The notes under the pieces are model-generated. The model ran no database searches. It saw only the letters and a program-made list of their open reading frames with translations, and had not been told where the DNA came from. The translations under genes were made by a program, and so were the position numbers. This document shows, piece by piece, positions 1-8,820 of a DNA stretch of 64,000 nucleotides. The stretch lies in assembly GCF_052115025.1 (NCBI RefSeq), contig NZ_JBFRFW010000001.1:310001-374000 (forward strand), read 5' to 3'. Within the stretch, counting starts at the first letter, position 1; each line of letters starts with the position of its first letter. Source of the stretch: Bradyrhizobium_A sp052115025 (lineage in GTDB: Bacteria > Pseudomonadota > Alphaproteobacteria > Rhizobiales > Xanthobacteraceae).

Positions 1-180
1 CCGCTGTCCTTCCTGCTGATCCTGGGCGATGGCGAGGGCCAGCGCCCGCTTGGCACGCTCGACGGCTGCGGCCGCGTCGCGCATCTGCTGGTCGAGGATG
101 AGCAGCGCCGAGCGATCTTCGAGTTCTTCGCCGACGGCAGCTACACTGCCCCGGAACAGCGTCAAAACCGTTTTGAACAT
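1..180 (-). CDS. PspA/IM30 family protein, N-terminal part
   Basis: Only the first 60 codons are inside the window; the gene runs off the left edge. The start MFKTVLTLFRGS at 180 is preceded by a GGGAG ribosome-binding site six bases upstream. The visible part is a charged helix with the pattern EELEDRSALLILDQQMRDAA followed by AKRALALAIAQDQ, which matches the N-terminal amphipathic and coiled-coil helices of the PspA/IM30 (phage-shock, vesicle-inducing) family. Such proteins bind the inner face of the cytoplasmic membrane and respond to envelope stress. It diverges from a TetR-family regulator and the gap holds three operator-like palindromes, so it is probably controlled by that regulator. 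The family is recognised from sequence pattern alone; membrane or stress roles are family knowledge. Confidence 0.75.
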   Translation of the reverse strand, partial: MFKTVLTLFRGSVAAVGEELEDRSALLILDQQMRDAAAAVERAKRALALAIAQDQQEGQR

Positions 181-195
181 TGGCCACTCCCTGCT

Positions 196-268
196 ATGAG
201 CATCGCTCATATACGCACATCTACCACAATTTGAGCGCCGCTCAAGAATTGTTTTGAGCGTCGCTCAG
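196..268. promoter_or_regulatory. Three copies of a TGAGC-N3-GCTCA palindrome (TetR-type operators)
   Basis: The palindromes are TGAGCATCGCTCA at 197-209, TGAGCGCCGCTCA at 232-244 and TGAGCGTCGCTCA at 255-267. Arms are identical and only the three central bases vary. Centres are 35 and 23 bp apart. All lie between the divergent PspA-like and TetR-family genes, the last ending 15 bp before the regulator ATG, as expected for autorepression. Binding by the adjacent regulator is inferred. Confidence 0.65.
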
Positions 269-282
269 GAACATGGTTGCCA

Positions 283-888
283 ATGTCCAAAACAATGGAA
301 CGACGGGACAGGCTGCGCGACGCCCTGATTGGCGCCGCCGAGCAGACCATTGCAGCCAAAGGCCTCGCCGGACTGAAGTCCCGCGACCTCGCCCGCGAGA
401 TCGGCTGCTCCAACGGCGCGGTGTTCAACCTGGTCGAGAGCATGGACGAGCTGGTGCTGCGCGTCGGGTCGCGCACCCTGGCGAAGCTCGACGCGGCGCT
501 GTCGGCGGCGGAAGGCGGGGCGGCGCACACACCCGGCGAGACGCTGGTGCGCATCGCCGACGCCTACTGTGAGTTCGCGGCGCAGAACCTCGAATTGTGG
601 CGCGCGCTGTTCGAGCACCGCATGGAGCCGGGACGTGCGATTCCCGACTGGGTGATCGCGGAGCAGATGCACCTGTTCCGTCACATCCACCAGCCGCTGG
701 TCGCGCTGTTCCCCCAGCGCACACCACTCGATCTCGGCATCACGGCGCGCAGCCTGTTCTCGGCGGTGCACGGCATGGTCCTGCTCGGCCTCGAACAGAA
801 GCTGATCGCTGTGCCGATCGATGCGCTGCGCAGCGAGATCGCAACCATGGTGCGCGCCATGGTCCGCGGGCTCACGGCCGCCCCATGA
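283..888 (+). CDS. TetR/AcrR family transcriptional regulator
   Basis: A 201-residue repressor-type protein. Residues about 8-55 form the TetR helix-turn-helix (RDRLRDALIGAAEQTIAAKG, then LAREIGCSNGAVFNLVESMDEL), with the recognition helix around SNGAVFNLV. The rest is a helical ligand-binding and dimerisation domain that gives no clue to the ligand. ATG at 283 is chosen; an in-frame TTG at 277 sits at better spacing from the AGGA at 267-270 and is an alternative. It is divergent from the PspA-like gene, and three copies of one palindrome lie between them, so autoregulation and control of the PspA-like gene are likely. A hairpin follows the stop codon. Confidence 0.85.
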   Translation: MSKTMERRDRLRDALIGAAEQTIAAKGLAGLKSRDLAREIGCSNGAVFNLVESMDELVLRVGSRTLAKLDAALSAAEGGAAHTPGETLVRIADAYCEFAAQNLELWRALFEHRMEPGRAIPDWVIAEQMHLFRHIHQPLVALFPQRTPLDLGITARSLFSAVHGMVLLGLEQKLIAVPIDALRSEIATMVRAMVRGLTAAP

Positions 889-890
889 TG

Positions 891-926
891 GCGCCGTCGG
901 GCCGGTCAGTTCCGGACCGACGGCGC
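891..926. terminator. Hairpin between convergent genes
   Basis: GCGCCGTCGG at 891-900 pairs perfectly with CCGACGGCGC at 917-926. It lies between the convergent TetR-family gene and the CNNM/CBS gene. There is no clear T tract on either side, so termination efficiency is uncertain. Confidence 0.5.
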
Positions 927-936
927 TCCCCGGAGA

Positions 937-2223
937 TCACGCCCGCGCGAGACGGCTTGCCAGCAACTTGTCGATGCGGCGGCCGTCCATATCGACCACC
1001 TCGACGCGCCAGCCCTCATGAACGAAGCTCTGCCCCTCGTCAGGCAGGGTCTCGAAGTGCTGCAATGCGAAGCCAGCAGCTGTCTGATAGTCGCGGCTGT
1101 CGGGCAGCGTGATCGAGAGCAGCTCCGACAGCTCGTCGACCGGCATCCATCCCGACAGCAGGTAGCTGCCATCGTCGCGCCGGACGAAGGCCGGCTCGTC
1201 CGGCCCGTCGCTCTTGAACTCGCCGACGATGGCTTCGAGGATGTCGGCGCTGGTGACCAATCCCTGGAACGTGCCGTATTCGTCGAACACCAGCCCCAGG
1301 TGCACCGCCGACTGCTTGAGCACGGCGACGACGTCGCGGGCATCCACCGTCTCCGGAATGGCCGGCGCCTCCTTGACCAGCGCACGGACATCGACCTTGC
1401 CGCCCGCCAGCACGGCGTCGAGCACTTCCTTGGCATGCAGGATGCCGATCGGGTGATCGCGGTTGTTGTCATGCACCGGCAGCCGCGAATGCGCCGTCGC
1501 CGCGAACGCTTGGCGGATGGCATCGAGATCGCCCGACAGATCGACCATGGTAACGTCGCGTCGCGGTGTCATCACGGCGCCGACCGGACGATCGCCGAGC
1601 CGCATCACGCCGGCGATCATCTCCTTCTCGCCGGGCTCGAGGACGCCGGCATTTTCCGCCTCGACGATCAGGGTGTGGATCTCGTCTTCCGAGACCTTGC
1701 CCGACGTTTCGCCGCGCTGGCCGAGCAGCCACAGCACGGCATCGCCCGACGCGTCGAGCAGCCAGACCAGCGGCGCGCAGATGCGCCCGATGAGCGCCAG
1801 GCCCGGCGCGACCCGCACGGCAACGCCCTCGGGGTTGCGCAGCGCGATCTGCTTGGGCACCAGCTCGCCAGCGATCAGCGAGGCATAGGTGATGACCGTC
1901 ACCACGGCGCCGACGCCGACCGCATCGGACAGGTTCTGGCCAAGGCCGGCCTCGACCAGCAGCGCGCTCAGGCGCTGACCGAGCGTCGCGCCGGAAAACG
2001 CACCGGAGAGCACGCCGACCAGCGTGATCCAGATCTGGACGGCGGAGAGAAATTTACCGGGATCCGACGCCAGGGCCAGCGCCGTCTGCGCGCCACCAAT
2101 GCCACGCTTGTGCAGCACCGCGAGCCGCGCCGGACGCGACGAGACGATGGCAAGCTCCGACATCGACAGCAGGCCATTGACCAGGATCAGCACCACGACG
2201 ACAGCGAGTTCAAGCCCCAACAT
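937..2223 (-). CDS. CNNM/CBS-domain membrane protein (hemolysin C / CorC-like transporter family)
   Basis: About 428 residues. The N-terminal part (residues about 1-190) is a DUF21/CNNM membrane domain with four hydrophobic segments, beginning MLGLELAVVVVLILVNGLLS and including the SELAIVSSRPARL stretch typical of the family. Two CBS domains follow (around VGAVMTPRRDVTMVDL and the ALVKEAPAIPETVD region), then a C-terminal CorC/HlyC domain (SYLLSGWMPVDELSELL). Relatives are linked to Mg2+/Co2+ efflux or resistance; hemolysin is a historical name. ATG at 2223 is preferred because GGAAAC lies just upstream; a GTG at 2241 would add six residues. It follows murG on the same strand at a 123-bp distance, where murC would be expected in many relatives. 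Confidence 0.85.
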   Translation of the reverse strand: MLGLELAVVVVLILVNGLLSMSELAIVSSRPARLAVLHKRGIGGAQTALALASDPGKFLSAVQIWITLVGVLSGAFSGATLGQRLSALLVEAGLGQNLSDAVGVGAVVTVITYASLIAGELVPKQIALRNPEGVAVRVAPGLALIGRICAPLVWLLDASGDAVLWLLGQRGETSGKVSEDEIHTLIVEAENAGVLEPGEKEMIAGVMRLGDRPVGAVMTPRRDVTMVDLSGDLDAIRQAFAATAHSRLPVHDNNRDHPIGILHAKEVLDAVLAGGKVDVRALVKEAPAIPETVDARDVVAVLKQSAVHLGLVFDEYGTFQGLVTSADILEAIVGEFKSDGPDEPAFVRRDDGSYLLSGWMPVDELSELLSITLPDSRDYQTAAGFALQHFETLPDEGQSFVHEGWRVEVVDMDGRRIDKLLASRLARA

Positions 2224-2346
2224 CGTTTCCAAGCACTCCACACATGGCGGAAGTATATAGTGCGCAGAACCGGCGTTGGGCAGAGCTCGCCGCGGTGAAA
2301 ATCGCCGCAGGGTGTCGTCAGGAAGTCACACGACGGCCTGCACTGA

Positions 2347-3447
2347 TCAGCCGCGGGCGACCTTGATCACCAGATCGGCAAGCCGCGAGGCCGCGTCCAG
2401 CGTGCCGATGGCACGGGCACGTGTCGCCATCGTGGTCAGCCGCAGCGGCTCGGCGGCGAGTGCGGACATTTCCGCAGCAAGGCGATCCGGTGTGAAGTCC
2501 GGTTGAACAATGCGGATCGCGCCCTCGGCGCGTTCCAGCACGCCCGCATTGGCGAACTGATCCTGATCGATGGCCCCGGGGAGCGGCACCAGGATCGACG
2601 GCCGGCCGATCGCCGCGAGTTCGGCCACCGTGCCGGCGCCGGAGCGCGACACCACGAGATGCGTGGCGGCGAGCCGCGCCGGCAGATCACTGAAAAACGG
2701 CGCCAGCTCGGCGTTGATCTTGAGGCGGTCATAGACGACCCGAACCCGCGCCATGTCTTCCTCGCGCACCTGCTGCACCAGCGCCAGGCGGCGCCACAGC
2801 GCCGGCTCGAGCCGCTCGATCGCGCCGGGCACGATATCGGCCATCACCCGCGCGCCCTGGCTGCCGCCGACCACCAGCAGCCGCAGCGTGCCATCGGCTT
2901 CGGGCGGCACGAACGGCACGCCTGCCGCGGCCAAAATCGCCGGGCGCATCGGCATGCCGGTGACGGTGGCCTTTGCCGCCAGCGCCGGCGCATGATCGAG
3001 CACGCCGGGCAGCGAGGTCGCGATCGCGCTGACGCGCGTGGAGAGCAGCTTGTTGGCGCGGCCCATCACCGCATTGGCTTCGTGAATGATGGTCGGCACG
3101 CCGCACAGCCGTGCCGCGATCAGCGGCGGCAGCGTCGGATAGCCGCCGAAGCCGATCACGGCCGCCGGCTTCTGCCGCCGCATCAGCATGAGCGCCTTCA
3201 CGCCGCCGGCCGTGAGCTTGAGCGCGGTCTTCGCCAGCGCCACCGGCGAGCGGCCGCGCACCGTCTCGCTTGGCACCACGTCGGTCAGCTCGGGCGTGAA
3301 CAGACCGCTGTAGCGCAGCGCGCGCGCGTCGGTAACGAGGCGCACGCGCAAGCCGCGCTTGAACAGCTCGACCGCCAGGGCTTCGGCGGGAAACAGATGG
3401 CCGCCGGTGCCGCCGGCCGCGACCATGATGAGAGGAGTGTCGCTCAT
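2347..3447 (-). CDS. murG: UDP-N-acetylglucosamine--lipid I N-acetylglucosaminyltransferase MurG
   Basis: A 366-residue GT-B glycosyltransferase that converts lipid I to lipid II on the cytoplasmic face of the inner membrane. The N-terminal loop MVAAGGTGGHLFPAEALA, the GFGGYPTLPPLIAA segment, the second glycine-rich loop LLVVGGSQGARVM and the late SRSGAGTVAELAAIGRPSILVPLP motif (UDP-GlcNAc-binding) are all visible. Length is normal for the family. The start MSDTPLIM at 3447 lies 17 bases after the ftsW stop, so the two are probably co-transcribed. It is the last dcw gene in this cluster. The same reading frame stays open upstream through ftsW to about 4581, but that extension is only the out-of-frame shadow of ftsW. 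Confidence 0.95.
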   Translation of the reverse strand: MSDTPLIMVAAGGTGGHLFPAEALAVELFKRGLRVRLVTDARALRYSGLFTPELTDVVPSETVRGRSPVALAKTALKLTAGGVKALMLMRRQKPAAVIGFGGYPTLPPLIAARLCGVPTIIHEANAVMGRANKLLSTRVSAIATSLPGVLDHAPALAAKATVTGMPMRPAILAAAGVPFVPPEADGTLRLLVVGGSQGARVMADIVPGAIERLEPALWRRLALVQQVREEDMARVRVVYDRLKINAELAPFFSDLPARLAATHLVVSRSGAGTVAELAAIGRPSILVPLPGAIDQDQFANAGVLERAEGAIRIVQPDFTPDRLAAEMSALAAEPLRLTTMATRARAIGTLDAASRLADLVIKVARG

Positions 3448-3464
3448 TGTTCGGCTCGACCGCC

Positions 3465-4616
3465 TCAGGCGAACTGACGCGACGCATAGGCGTCGCCCAC
3501 CGATTGCACCTCGATGCTCGGCCGCAGCCGCGTCAGCGCCAGCATCATGCCGACGCCGTAGGCGAGCGACACCATCGACGAACCGCCATAGGAAATGAAC
3601 GGCAGGGTCATGCCCTTCGCCGGCATCAGGTGCAGGTTCACCGCCATGTTGATCGAAGCCTGGATGCCGAACAGGATGGCAAGGCCCGAGGCGGCGAAGC
3701 GCGCGAACAGGTCCTCGCTGGCATAGGCGCGTGACAGCGTGCGGATCACGATGAAGGCGAACAGCGCCAGCAGCATCAGGCAGAGGATGATGCCGAATTC
3801 TTCGGCGGCGACTGCGAACACGAAGTCGGTGTGGCTGTCGGGAAGGATGCGCTTGACGGTGCCCTCGCCCGGCCCCTGGCCGAACCAGCCGCCGTGGCTG
3901 AACGATTCCGTCGCCATGTCGACCTGGAAGGTGTCGCCGGACGCCGGATCCATGAAGCGCTTGATGCGAGCGGCGACGTGCGGCACGAACATGTAGGCGG
4001 CGAACAGGCCAGCGGCGGCGGTGCCTGCAAGACCGAACACCCAGATGATGCGCATGCCGGCAATGAAGAACAGCGCGCCCCACACCATCAGGATCAGCAT
4101 GGTCTGACCGAAATCGGGCTCTGCGACCAGCAGCGTGACCAGCCCGAGCAGCAGCGCCAGCGCCATGGACGTGGCTGGCATCTCCGGCCGCCGCGCCGAC
4201 TCCGAGAACAACCACGCCACCAGCACCACGAAGGACGGCTTCGCCGCTTCCGACGCCTGGATGTTGACGCCGAGGATGGTAATCCAGCGCTTGGCGCCCT
4301 TCACCTCGGGGCCGAAACCGAGGGTGAGCAGGATCAGGGCCACGCTCACGATGAACACGATCAGCGCCGCGCGGCGGATCTGCCGCGGCGACAGGAACGA
4401 CACCGCGATCATGACGACGCACGACGGCATCAGGAAAATGACGTGGCGATTGAAGAAGTGAAACGGGTCGAGGCCAATGCGAACCGCGACCGGCGGGCTC
4501 GCCGCCAGCGACAGGATGATGCCGGCAAGCATCAGGGCCAGCATCGCCGCCAGCAGCAGCCGGTCGACGGTCCACCACCACTCGCTCAACGGGGTGCGCT
4601 GTTCACGTGAAATCAT
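3465..4616 (-). CDS. ftsW: FtsW, SEDS-family lipid II polymerase / division protein
   Basis: 383 residues with about ten hydrophobic membrane segments. SEDS landmarks are present: KRWITILGVNIQASEAAKPSF early, the GQGPGEGTVKRILPDSHTDFVFAVAAEEFG loop in the middle, and MPAKGMTLPFISYGGSSMVS near the C-terminus. FtsW polymerises septal glycan together with the class B PBP FtsI, which is encoded in the same cluster. It sits between murD (161-bp gap) and murG (17 bp), all minus strand. The start MISREQRTPLSEWW is supported by length and by the first membrane segment beginning about residue 18. Confidence 0.95.
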   Translation of the reverse strand: MISREQRTPLSEWWWTVDRLLLAAMLALMLAGIILSLAASPPVAVRIGLDPFHFFNRHVIFLMPSCVVMIAVSFLSPRQIRRAALIVFIVSVALILLTLGFGPEVKGAKRWITILGVNIQASEAAKPSFVVLVAWLFSESARRPEMPATSMALALLLGLVTLLVAEPDFGQTMLILMVWGALFFIAGMRIIWVFGLAGTAAAGLFAAYMFVPHVAARIKRFMDPASGDTFQVDMATESFSHGGWFGQGPGEGTVKRILPDSHTDFVFAVAAEEFGIILCLMLLALFAFIVIRTLSRAYASEDLFARFAASGLAILFGIQASINMAVNLHLMPAKGMTLPFISYGGSSMVSLAYGVGMMLALTRLRPSIEVQSVGDAYASRQFA

Positions 4617-4759
4617 GCCGGGCCCTGCGGACGAAAAAGCTCAAACCCATTGGTCGCCCAACATGGTTTCCAGACCGTTAAGACATTCGAAAGATTTGTC
4701 GGGAAAACGGCGGCCATGGGCCGCAGGCCGGAAAACCCGCTGCGGACGGTGGCCGGAGA

Positions 4760-4776
4760 GCGGGAATTGTTCCCGC
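4760..4776 (-). terminator. Small hairpin just after murD
   Basis: GCGGGAA and TTCCCGC pair over 7 bp with a three-base loop, beginning two bases beyond the murD stop codon. No T run follows, so it may be a weak or attenuating terminator, or an RNA-stabilising hairpin, in the 161-bp gap before ftsW. That gap holds no other gene. Confidence 0.35.
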
Positions 4777-4777
4777 C

Positions 4778-6175
4778 TCAGACCACCGGCTCGACCGAGC
4801 CGAGCGCCAGCACCAGCTCGCGGAAGTGCTGACCACGGATCTCGAAGTTGCGGTACTGATCGAACGACGCGCAGGCCGGCGACAGCAGCACGATCGGCTG
4901 GGCGAGGCCGGATGCGGCGGCATCGCGCGCCGCCTGCGCCACGGCGGCATCGAGCGTGCCGGCGATGTCATGCGGCACCCCGCCCAGCGTATGCGCGAAG
5001 TCGTCGGCCGCCTCCCCGATCAGGTAGGCCTTGCGGATGCGCGGGAAGTACTCGCGCAGGCTTTCAATGCCGCCGGTCTTCGGCTTGCCGCCGGCAATCC
5101 AGAAGATGTCGTTGAACGACGACAGCGCCCGCGCCGCGGCATCCGCGTTGGTGCCCTTGGAATCATTGATGAACAGCACATGGCCCTTACGGCCGATCTG
5201 CTCCATGCGATGGGCAAGGCCGGGGAAGCTGCGCAAGCCCTCCTGCAGCACGTCGAAGCTGACGCCGAGCGCCAGCGCCGCAGCGGCGGCACAGGCCGCG
5301 TTCTGCGCATTGTGCAGCCCGCGCAGCGAGCCGATGCCGCCGATGCGCGCGATGTCGGACCGGGCGCCACCGGACGCCCGCACCAGCGTCTCATGATCGG
5401 CATAGACGCCGTCGGCCAGCGGCCGCTTGACAGAGATGCGCACCACCCGCGTGCCGGCGTGCTCGACACGGTCGGCCGCAGCCTGGCACCAGCGATCGTC
5501 GACACCGACGATCGCGGTGCCACCGCGCTGGACTCCGGCGACGAGGCGCTCCTTCACGGCCGCGTAATGATCGATGGAGCCGTGGCGGTCGAGGTGATCC
5601 TCGCTGACATTGAGCAGGATGCCGACCAGCGGATCGAGCGAAGGCGCGAGATCGATCTGATAGGACGACATCTCGACGACATGGACGCGGCCGAGGCGCG
5701 GCGGCTCCAGCGACAGGATCGCAGTGCCGATGTTGCCGCCCATCTGCACGTCGTGGCCGGCGACCCGCATCAGGTGCGCCACCAGTGCGGTGGTCGTCGA
5801 CTTGCCGTTGGTGCCGGTGATGGCGACGAACGGCGCGCTCGGCGCGTGGCGCCGGCGCTCGCGGCAGAACAATTCGATATCGCCGATCACCGGAACACCG
5901 GCCTGCCGCGCCGCGAGTACGGTCCAGTGCGGCACCGGATGGGTCAGCGGCACGCCGGGAGTGAGCACCAGCGCAGCGAAATGGCTCCACGACACCGTGC
6001 GCAGGTCGGCGGTGACGAACCCCGCCTTGGCAGCCTCTGCGAGCTTGCCGGCGTCGTCGTCGCTGGCGATCACCTCGGCGCCACCGGCCTTCAGCGCATG
6101 GCAGCTCGCCAGCCCCGACCCACCAAGACCGAAAACCGCGACCGTCTGCCCTGCGAAACTGGTAACCGGGATCAC
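4778..6175 (-). CDS. murD: UDP-N-acetylmuramoylalanine--D-glutamate ligase MurD
   Basis: 465 residues, a typical length. Domain order follows Mur ligases: an N-terminal Rossmann-like UMAG-binding domain (VAVFGLGGSGLASCHALKAG), a central ATPase with the P-loop FVAITGTNGKSTTTALVAHL near residue 115, the NVSEDHLDRHG motif, and a C-terminal domain containing HRMEQIGRKGHVLFINDSKGTN. It adds D-glutamate to UDP-MurNAc-L-Ala in the cytoplasm. It lies seven bases after mraY, so it is in the same transcriptional unit. Confidence 0.95.
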   Translation of the reverse strand: MIPVTSFAGQTVAVFGLGGSGLASCHALKAGGAEVIASDDDAGKLAEAAKAGFVTADLRTVSWSHFAALVLTPGVPLTHPVPHWTVLAARQAGVPVIGDIELFCRERRRHAPSAPFVAITGTNGKSTTTALVAHLMRVAGHDVQMGGNIGTAILSLEPPRLGRVHVVEMSSYQIDLAPSLDPLVGILLNVSEDHLDRHGSIDHYAAVKERLVAGVQRGGTAIVGVDDRWCQAAADRVEHAGTRVVRISVKRPLADGVYADHETLVRASGGARSDIARIGGIGSLRGLHNAQNAACAAAAALALGVSFDVLQEGLRSFPGLAHRMEQIGRKGHVLFINDSKGTNADAAARALSSFNDIFWIAGGKPKTGGIESLREYFPRIRKAYLIGEAADDFAHTLGGVPHDIAGTLDAAVAQAARDAAASGLAQPIVLLSPACASFDQYRNFEIRGQHFRELVLALGSVEPVV

Positions 6176-6182
6176 GGCGCCC

Positions 6183-7268
6183 TCACCTCAGCTTCAAGGT
6201 CGACAGGCCGGCCAGCGCCAGCATGACTGAAATGATCCAGAAGCGGATCACGATCTGTGGCTCGGTCCAGCCGAGCTGCTCGAAATGATGGTGGATCGGC
6301 GCCATCTTGAACACCCGCTTGCCGGTCAGCTTGAAGGACGCCACCTGCACGATCACCGAGACCGCTTCCAGCACGAACAGGCCGCCGATCACCGCCAGCA
6401 CGATCTCGTGCTTCACTGCGACCGCGATCGATCCCAGCATGCCGCCGAGCGCCAGCGAGCCGGTATCGCCCATGAAGATGGAAGCAGGCGGGGCGTTGAA
6501 CCACAGGAAGCCGAGACCGGCACCGAGCACCGCGCCGCACAGCACCGCGAGCTCGCCGGTACCCGCGACATAGTTGATCTGCAGGTAGTCAGAGAACACC
6601 GCGTTGCCGACGAGATAGGAGATCATGCCGAACGACAGCGAGGCGATCATCACCGGCACGATGGCGAGGCCATCGAGGCCGTCGGTGAGGTTGACCGCGT
6701 TGCCGGCGCCGACCACGATGAAGGCGCCGAAGATGACGAAGAACCAGCCGAAGTTCAGCGCCACGTCCTTGAAGAACGGGATCACCAGCGATGTGGAGAA
6801 CGGCTCGCGCCCCAACCAGACGAAGGCGAAACAGGCCGTGCCGGCGATCAGGAATTCGATCAGCAGGCGCGTGCGGCCGGCAAAGCCGGCATGGGTCTGC
6901 TTGGTCACTTTCAGATAATCGTCATAGAAGCCGACGAAACCGAAGCCGAGCGTCACCGCCAGCACCACCCAGACATAGGGGTTGCGCGGGTTGGCCCACA
7001 GCACGGTGGAGACCACGAGACCCGACAGGATCATCAGGCCGCCCATGGTGGGCGTGCCTTTCTTGCTGACGAGATGCGACTGCGGACCGTCGGTCCGGAT
7101 CGGCTGTCCCTTGCCCTGGCGCAGGCGCAGATTGTCGATGATCCAGGGACCGAACAGGAACACGAACAGCGCCGCCGTCACCATCGCCCCGCCGGTACGG
7201 AAAGTGATGTAGCGAAATACGTTGAACACCGGAATTGAGCTGGACAGATCGATCAGCCAGTAAAACAT
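6183..7268 (-). CDS. mraY: Phospho-N-acetylmuramoyl-pentapeptide-transferase MraY
   Basis: 361 residues with about ten membrane segments. Key motifs are TPTMGGLMIL early (residue about 75), the Mg2+-binding GFYDDYLKVTKQTHAGF (residues about 112-128), NAVNLTDGLDGLAI (residues about 190-205), MGDTGSLALGG and the IHHHFE signature near the C-terminus. It transfers phospho-MurNAc-pentapeptide to undecaprenyl phosphate, making lipid I in the inner membrane. It lies upstream of murD by seven bases and downstream of murF by 112 bases; that gap contains a perfect inverted repeat. Confidence 0.96.
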   Translation of the reverse strand: MFYWLIDLSSSIPVFNVFRYITFRTGGAMVTAALFVFLFGPWIIDNLRLRQGKGQPIRTDGPQSHLVSKKGTPTMGGLMILSGLVVSTVLWANPRNPYVWVVLAVTLGFGFVGFYDDYLKVTKQTHAGFAGRTRLLIEFLIAGTACFAFVWLGREPFSTSLVIPFFKDVALNFGWFFVIFGAFIVVGAGNAVNLTDGLDGLAIVPVMIASLSFGMISYLVGNAVFSDYLQINYVAGTGELAVLCGAVLGAGLGFLWFNAPPASIFMGDTGSLALGGMLGSIAVAVKHEIVLAVIGGLFVLEAVSVIVQVASFKLTGKRVFKMAPIHHHFEQLGWTEPQIVIRFWIISVMLALAGLSTLKLR

Positions 7269-7287
7269 TCAAACCGCCTTACGCCCG

Positions 7288-7313
7288 TTCCGGAATACCG
7301 TGACATTCCGGAA
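7288..7313. other. 9-bp perfect inverted repeat in the murF-mraY gap
   Basis: TTCCGGAAT at 7288-7296 and ATTCCGGAA at 7305-7313 form a 9-bp stem around an 8-base loop, 19 bases before the mraY start. It could be an mRNA hairpin affecting mraY translation, a weak terminator after murF, or a protein site. The sequence gives no further evidence. Confidence 0.4.
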
Positions 7314-7380
7314 GAGCTCCATGTGCTTGTTCTGACGTGTGTACACGACACACCCCGCAATCAGCCCCACCTGAAAAACG

Positions 7381-8820
7381 CTACGCCACCACGTCGTCGA
7401 ACGCCGCATGGCCCGGAAAGCGCTTTTCCAGCGCCGTGACGATCAGCTTCATTTTCGAGCCGAGCGATCCCTTGACCATGACGGCGTCCCCTGCCCGCAG
7501 CGCCGCGGCGACCGCCCCCTCGAGCGCCGCCGAGCTCTCGGCATAGCCGCCCCGGCGCGTCGATGGAAGAGCGTCCCACAGGTTTCGCATCAGGGGACCG
7601 CAGCAATACACCAGGTCGACCTTGTTGGCGGCCACCGGCTCAGCCAGGTCGCGGTGCAGTTGCGGGCTGTGCGGTCCCAGCTCCAGCATGTCGCCGAGCA
7701 CGGCAATGCGCCGGCCGCGGGCACCGACCGGCGCCTGCCCGAGCACGCCGAGCGCCGCGGCCATGGAGGCCGGATTGGCGTTGTAGCTCTCGTCGATCAG
7801 GGTCGCCGGTCCCTGCGGCAATCCGAGAGACAGCCGCGCGCCGCGGCCGGTGGGCGGCTGCAGCCCCGCCAGTGCCAGTGCCGCGGCCACCAGGTCGGCG
7901 CCGGCGAGCGCCGCAGCCGTCAGCACCGCCAGCGAGTTCATCGCCATGTGCCGGCCGGGCATGCCGATCTTGTAGGTGATGTCGTGGTCGAGGATATCGG
8001 CATGCACCGCCGAGCAGTCAGCATGCAGCGACACATCCAGCAGCCGGGCGTCGGCCTTCTTGTCCGCGCCGAACGACACGATGCGGGAGACGCCGCATTT
8101 CTTGGCCCGCTTCTGCAGGCGCGCGAACTGCGAATTGTCGCGGTTCAGCACCGCGACGCCACCGGGTTCGAGGCCGGTGAAGATCTCGGCCTTGGCGTCG
8201 GCGATCGCCTCGACGCCGGAGAAGAACTCCAGATGCACCGGCTCGACCGTGGTGATGACGGCGACGTGCGGACGCACCATCTTGACCAGCGGCTCGATCT
8301 CGCCCGCATGGTTCATGCCGATCTCGAACACCGCGTAGACGGCGTCCGCCGGGCAGCGCGCCAGCGTCAGCGGCACACCCCAGTGGTTGTTGAACGAGGC
8401 GACCGACGCATGGGTCTTGCCTTGTGCTGCCAGCACGCGGCGCAGCGCCTCCTTGGTCGAGGTCTTGCCGACCGAGCCGGTCACCGCGATCACCCTGCCG
8501 CCGAGACGTGCCCGCCCCGCGACGCCGAGCTCGCCGAGCGCCGCCAGCACGTCGGGCACCACCAGGAGCGGCGCATCGTCCGCAAACGCGGCGCGGTGCG
8601 AATCCGCCACCACCGCCACCCCGGCGCCGTTCTTCAGCGCCGCCGCGACGAAGTCGTGTCCGTCATGCACGTCGCCCTTGATCGCGAAATACGCCTCCCC
8701 CGGCGCGACCGTGCGGCTGTCGATCGAAATCCCGGTCACTGCGGCCGGCAGCGGTCCGCTGCGCGCGGCGCGCATCGCATCCGCCATCTCGCCGATGGTC
8801 CACAGCGGCTGAGCAGTCAT
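7381..8820 (-). CDS. murF: UDP-N-acetylmuramoyl-tripeptide--D-alanyl-D-alanine ligase MurF
   Basis: 479 residues. Signature stretches are an N-terminal substrate-binding domain (GISIDSRTVAPGEAYFAIKGDVHDGHDF), the ATP loop VIAVTGSVGKTSTKEALRRVL, NNHWGVPLTLAR, FEIGMNHAGEIEPLVKMVRP, and LIDESYNANPASMAAALGVL followed by AVLGDMLELG. It joins D-Ala-D-Ala to the tripeptide precursor. Its ATG overlaps the murE stop by four bases (ATGA), indicating translational coupling. Confidence 0.96.
   Translation of the reverse strand: MTAQPLWTIGEMADAMRAARSGPLPAAVTGISIDSRTVAPGEAYFAIKGDVHDGHDFVAAALKNGAGVAVVADSHRAAFADDAPLLVVPDVLAALGELGVAGRARLGGRVIAVTGSVGKTSTKEALRRVLAAQGKTHASVASFNNHWGVPLTLARCPADAVYAVFEIGMNHAGEIEPLVKMVRPHVAVITTVEPVHLEFFSGVEAIADAKAEIFTGLEPGGVAVLNRDNSQFARLQKRAKKCGVSRIVSFGADKKADARLLDVSLHADCSAVHADILDHDITYKIGMPGRHMAMNSLAVLTAAALAGADLVAAALALAGLQPPTGRGARLSLGLPQGPATLIDESYNANPASMAAALGVLGQAPVGARGRRIAVLGDMLELGPHSPQLHRDLAEPVAANKVDLVYCCGPLMRNLWDALPSTRRGGYAESSAALEGAVAAALRAGDAVMVKGSLGSKMKLIVTALEKRFPGHAAFDDVVA

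Noticed and set aside
1018..2298. Long open frame on the plus strand opposite the CNNM/CBS gene
   Set aside because: Antisense shadow of a high-GC gene; low-complexity Arg/His/Asp-rich translation with no motif, while the minus strand encodes a clear family.
2347..4581. Apparent fused 744-residue protein covering ftsW and murG
   Set aside because: The upstream part is an out-of-frame reading of ftsW; MurG begins at 3447 with its own start, and ftsW is intact in another frame.
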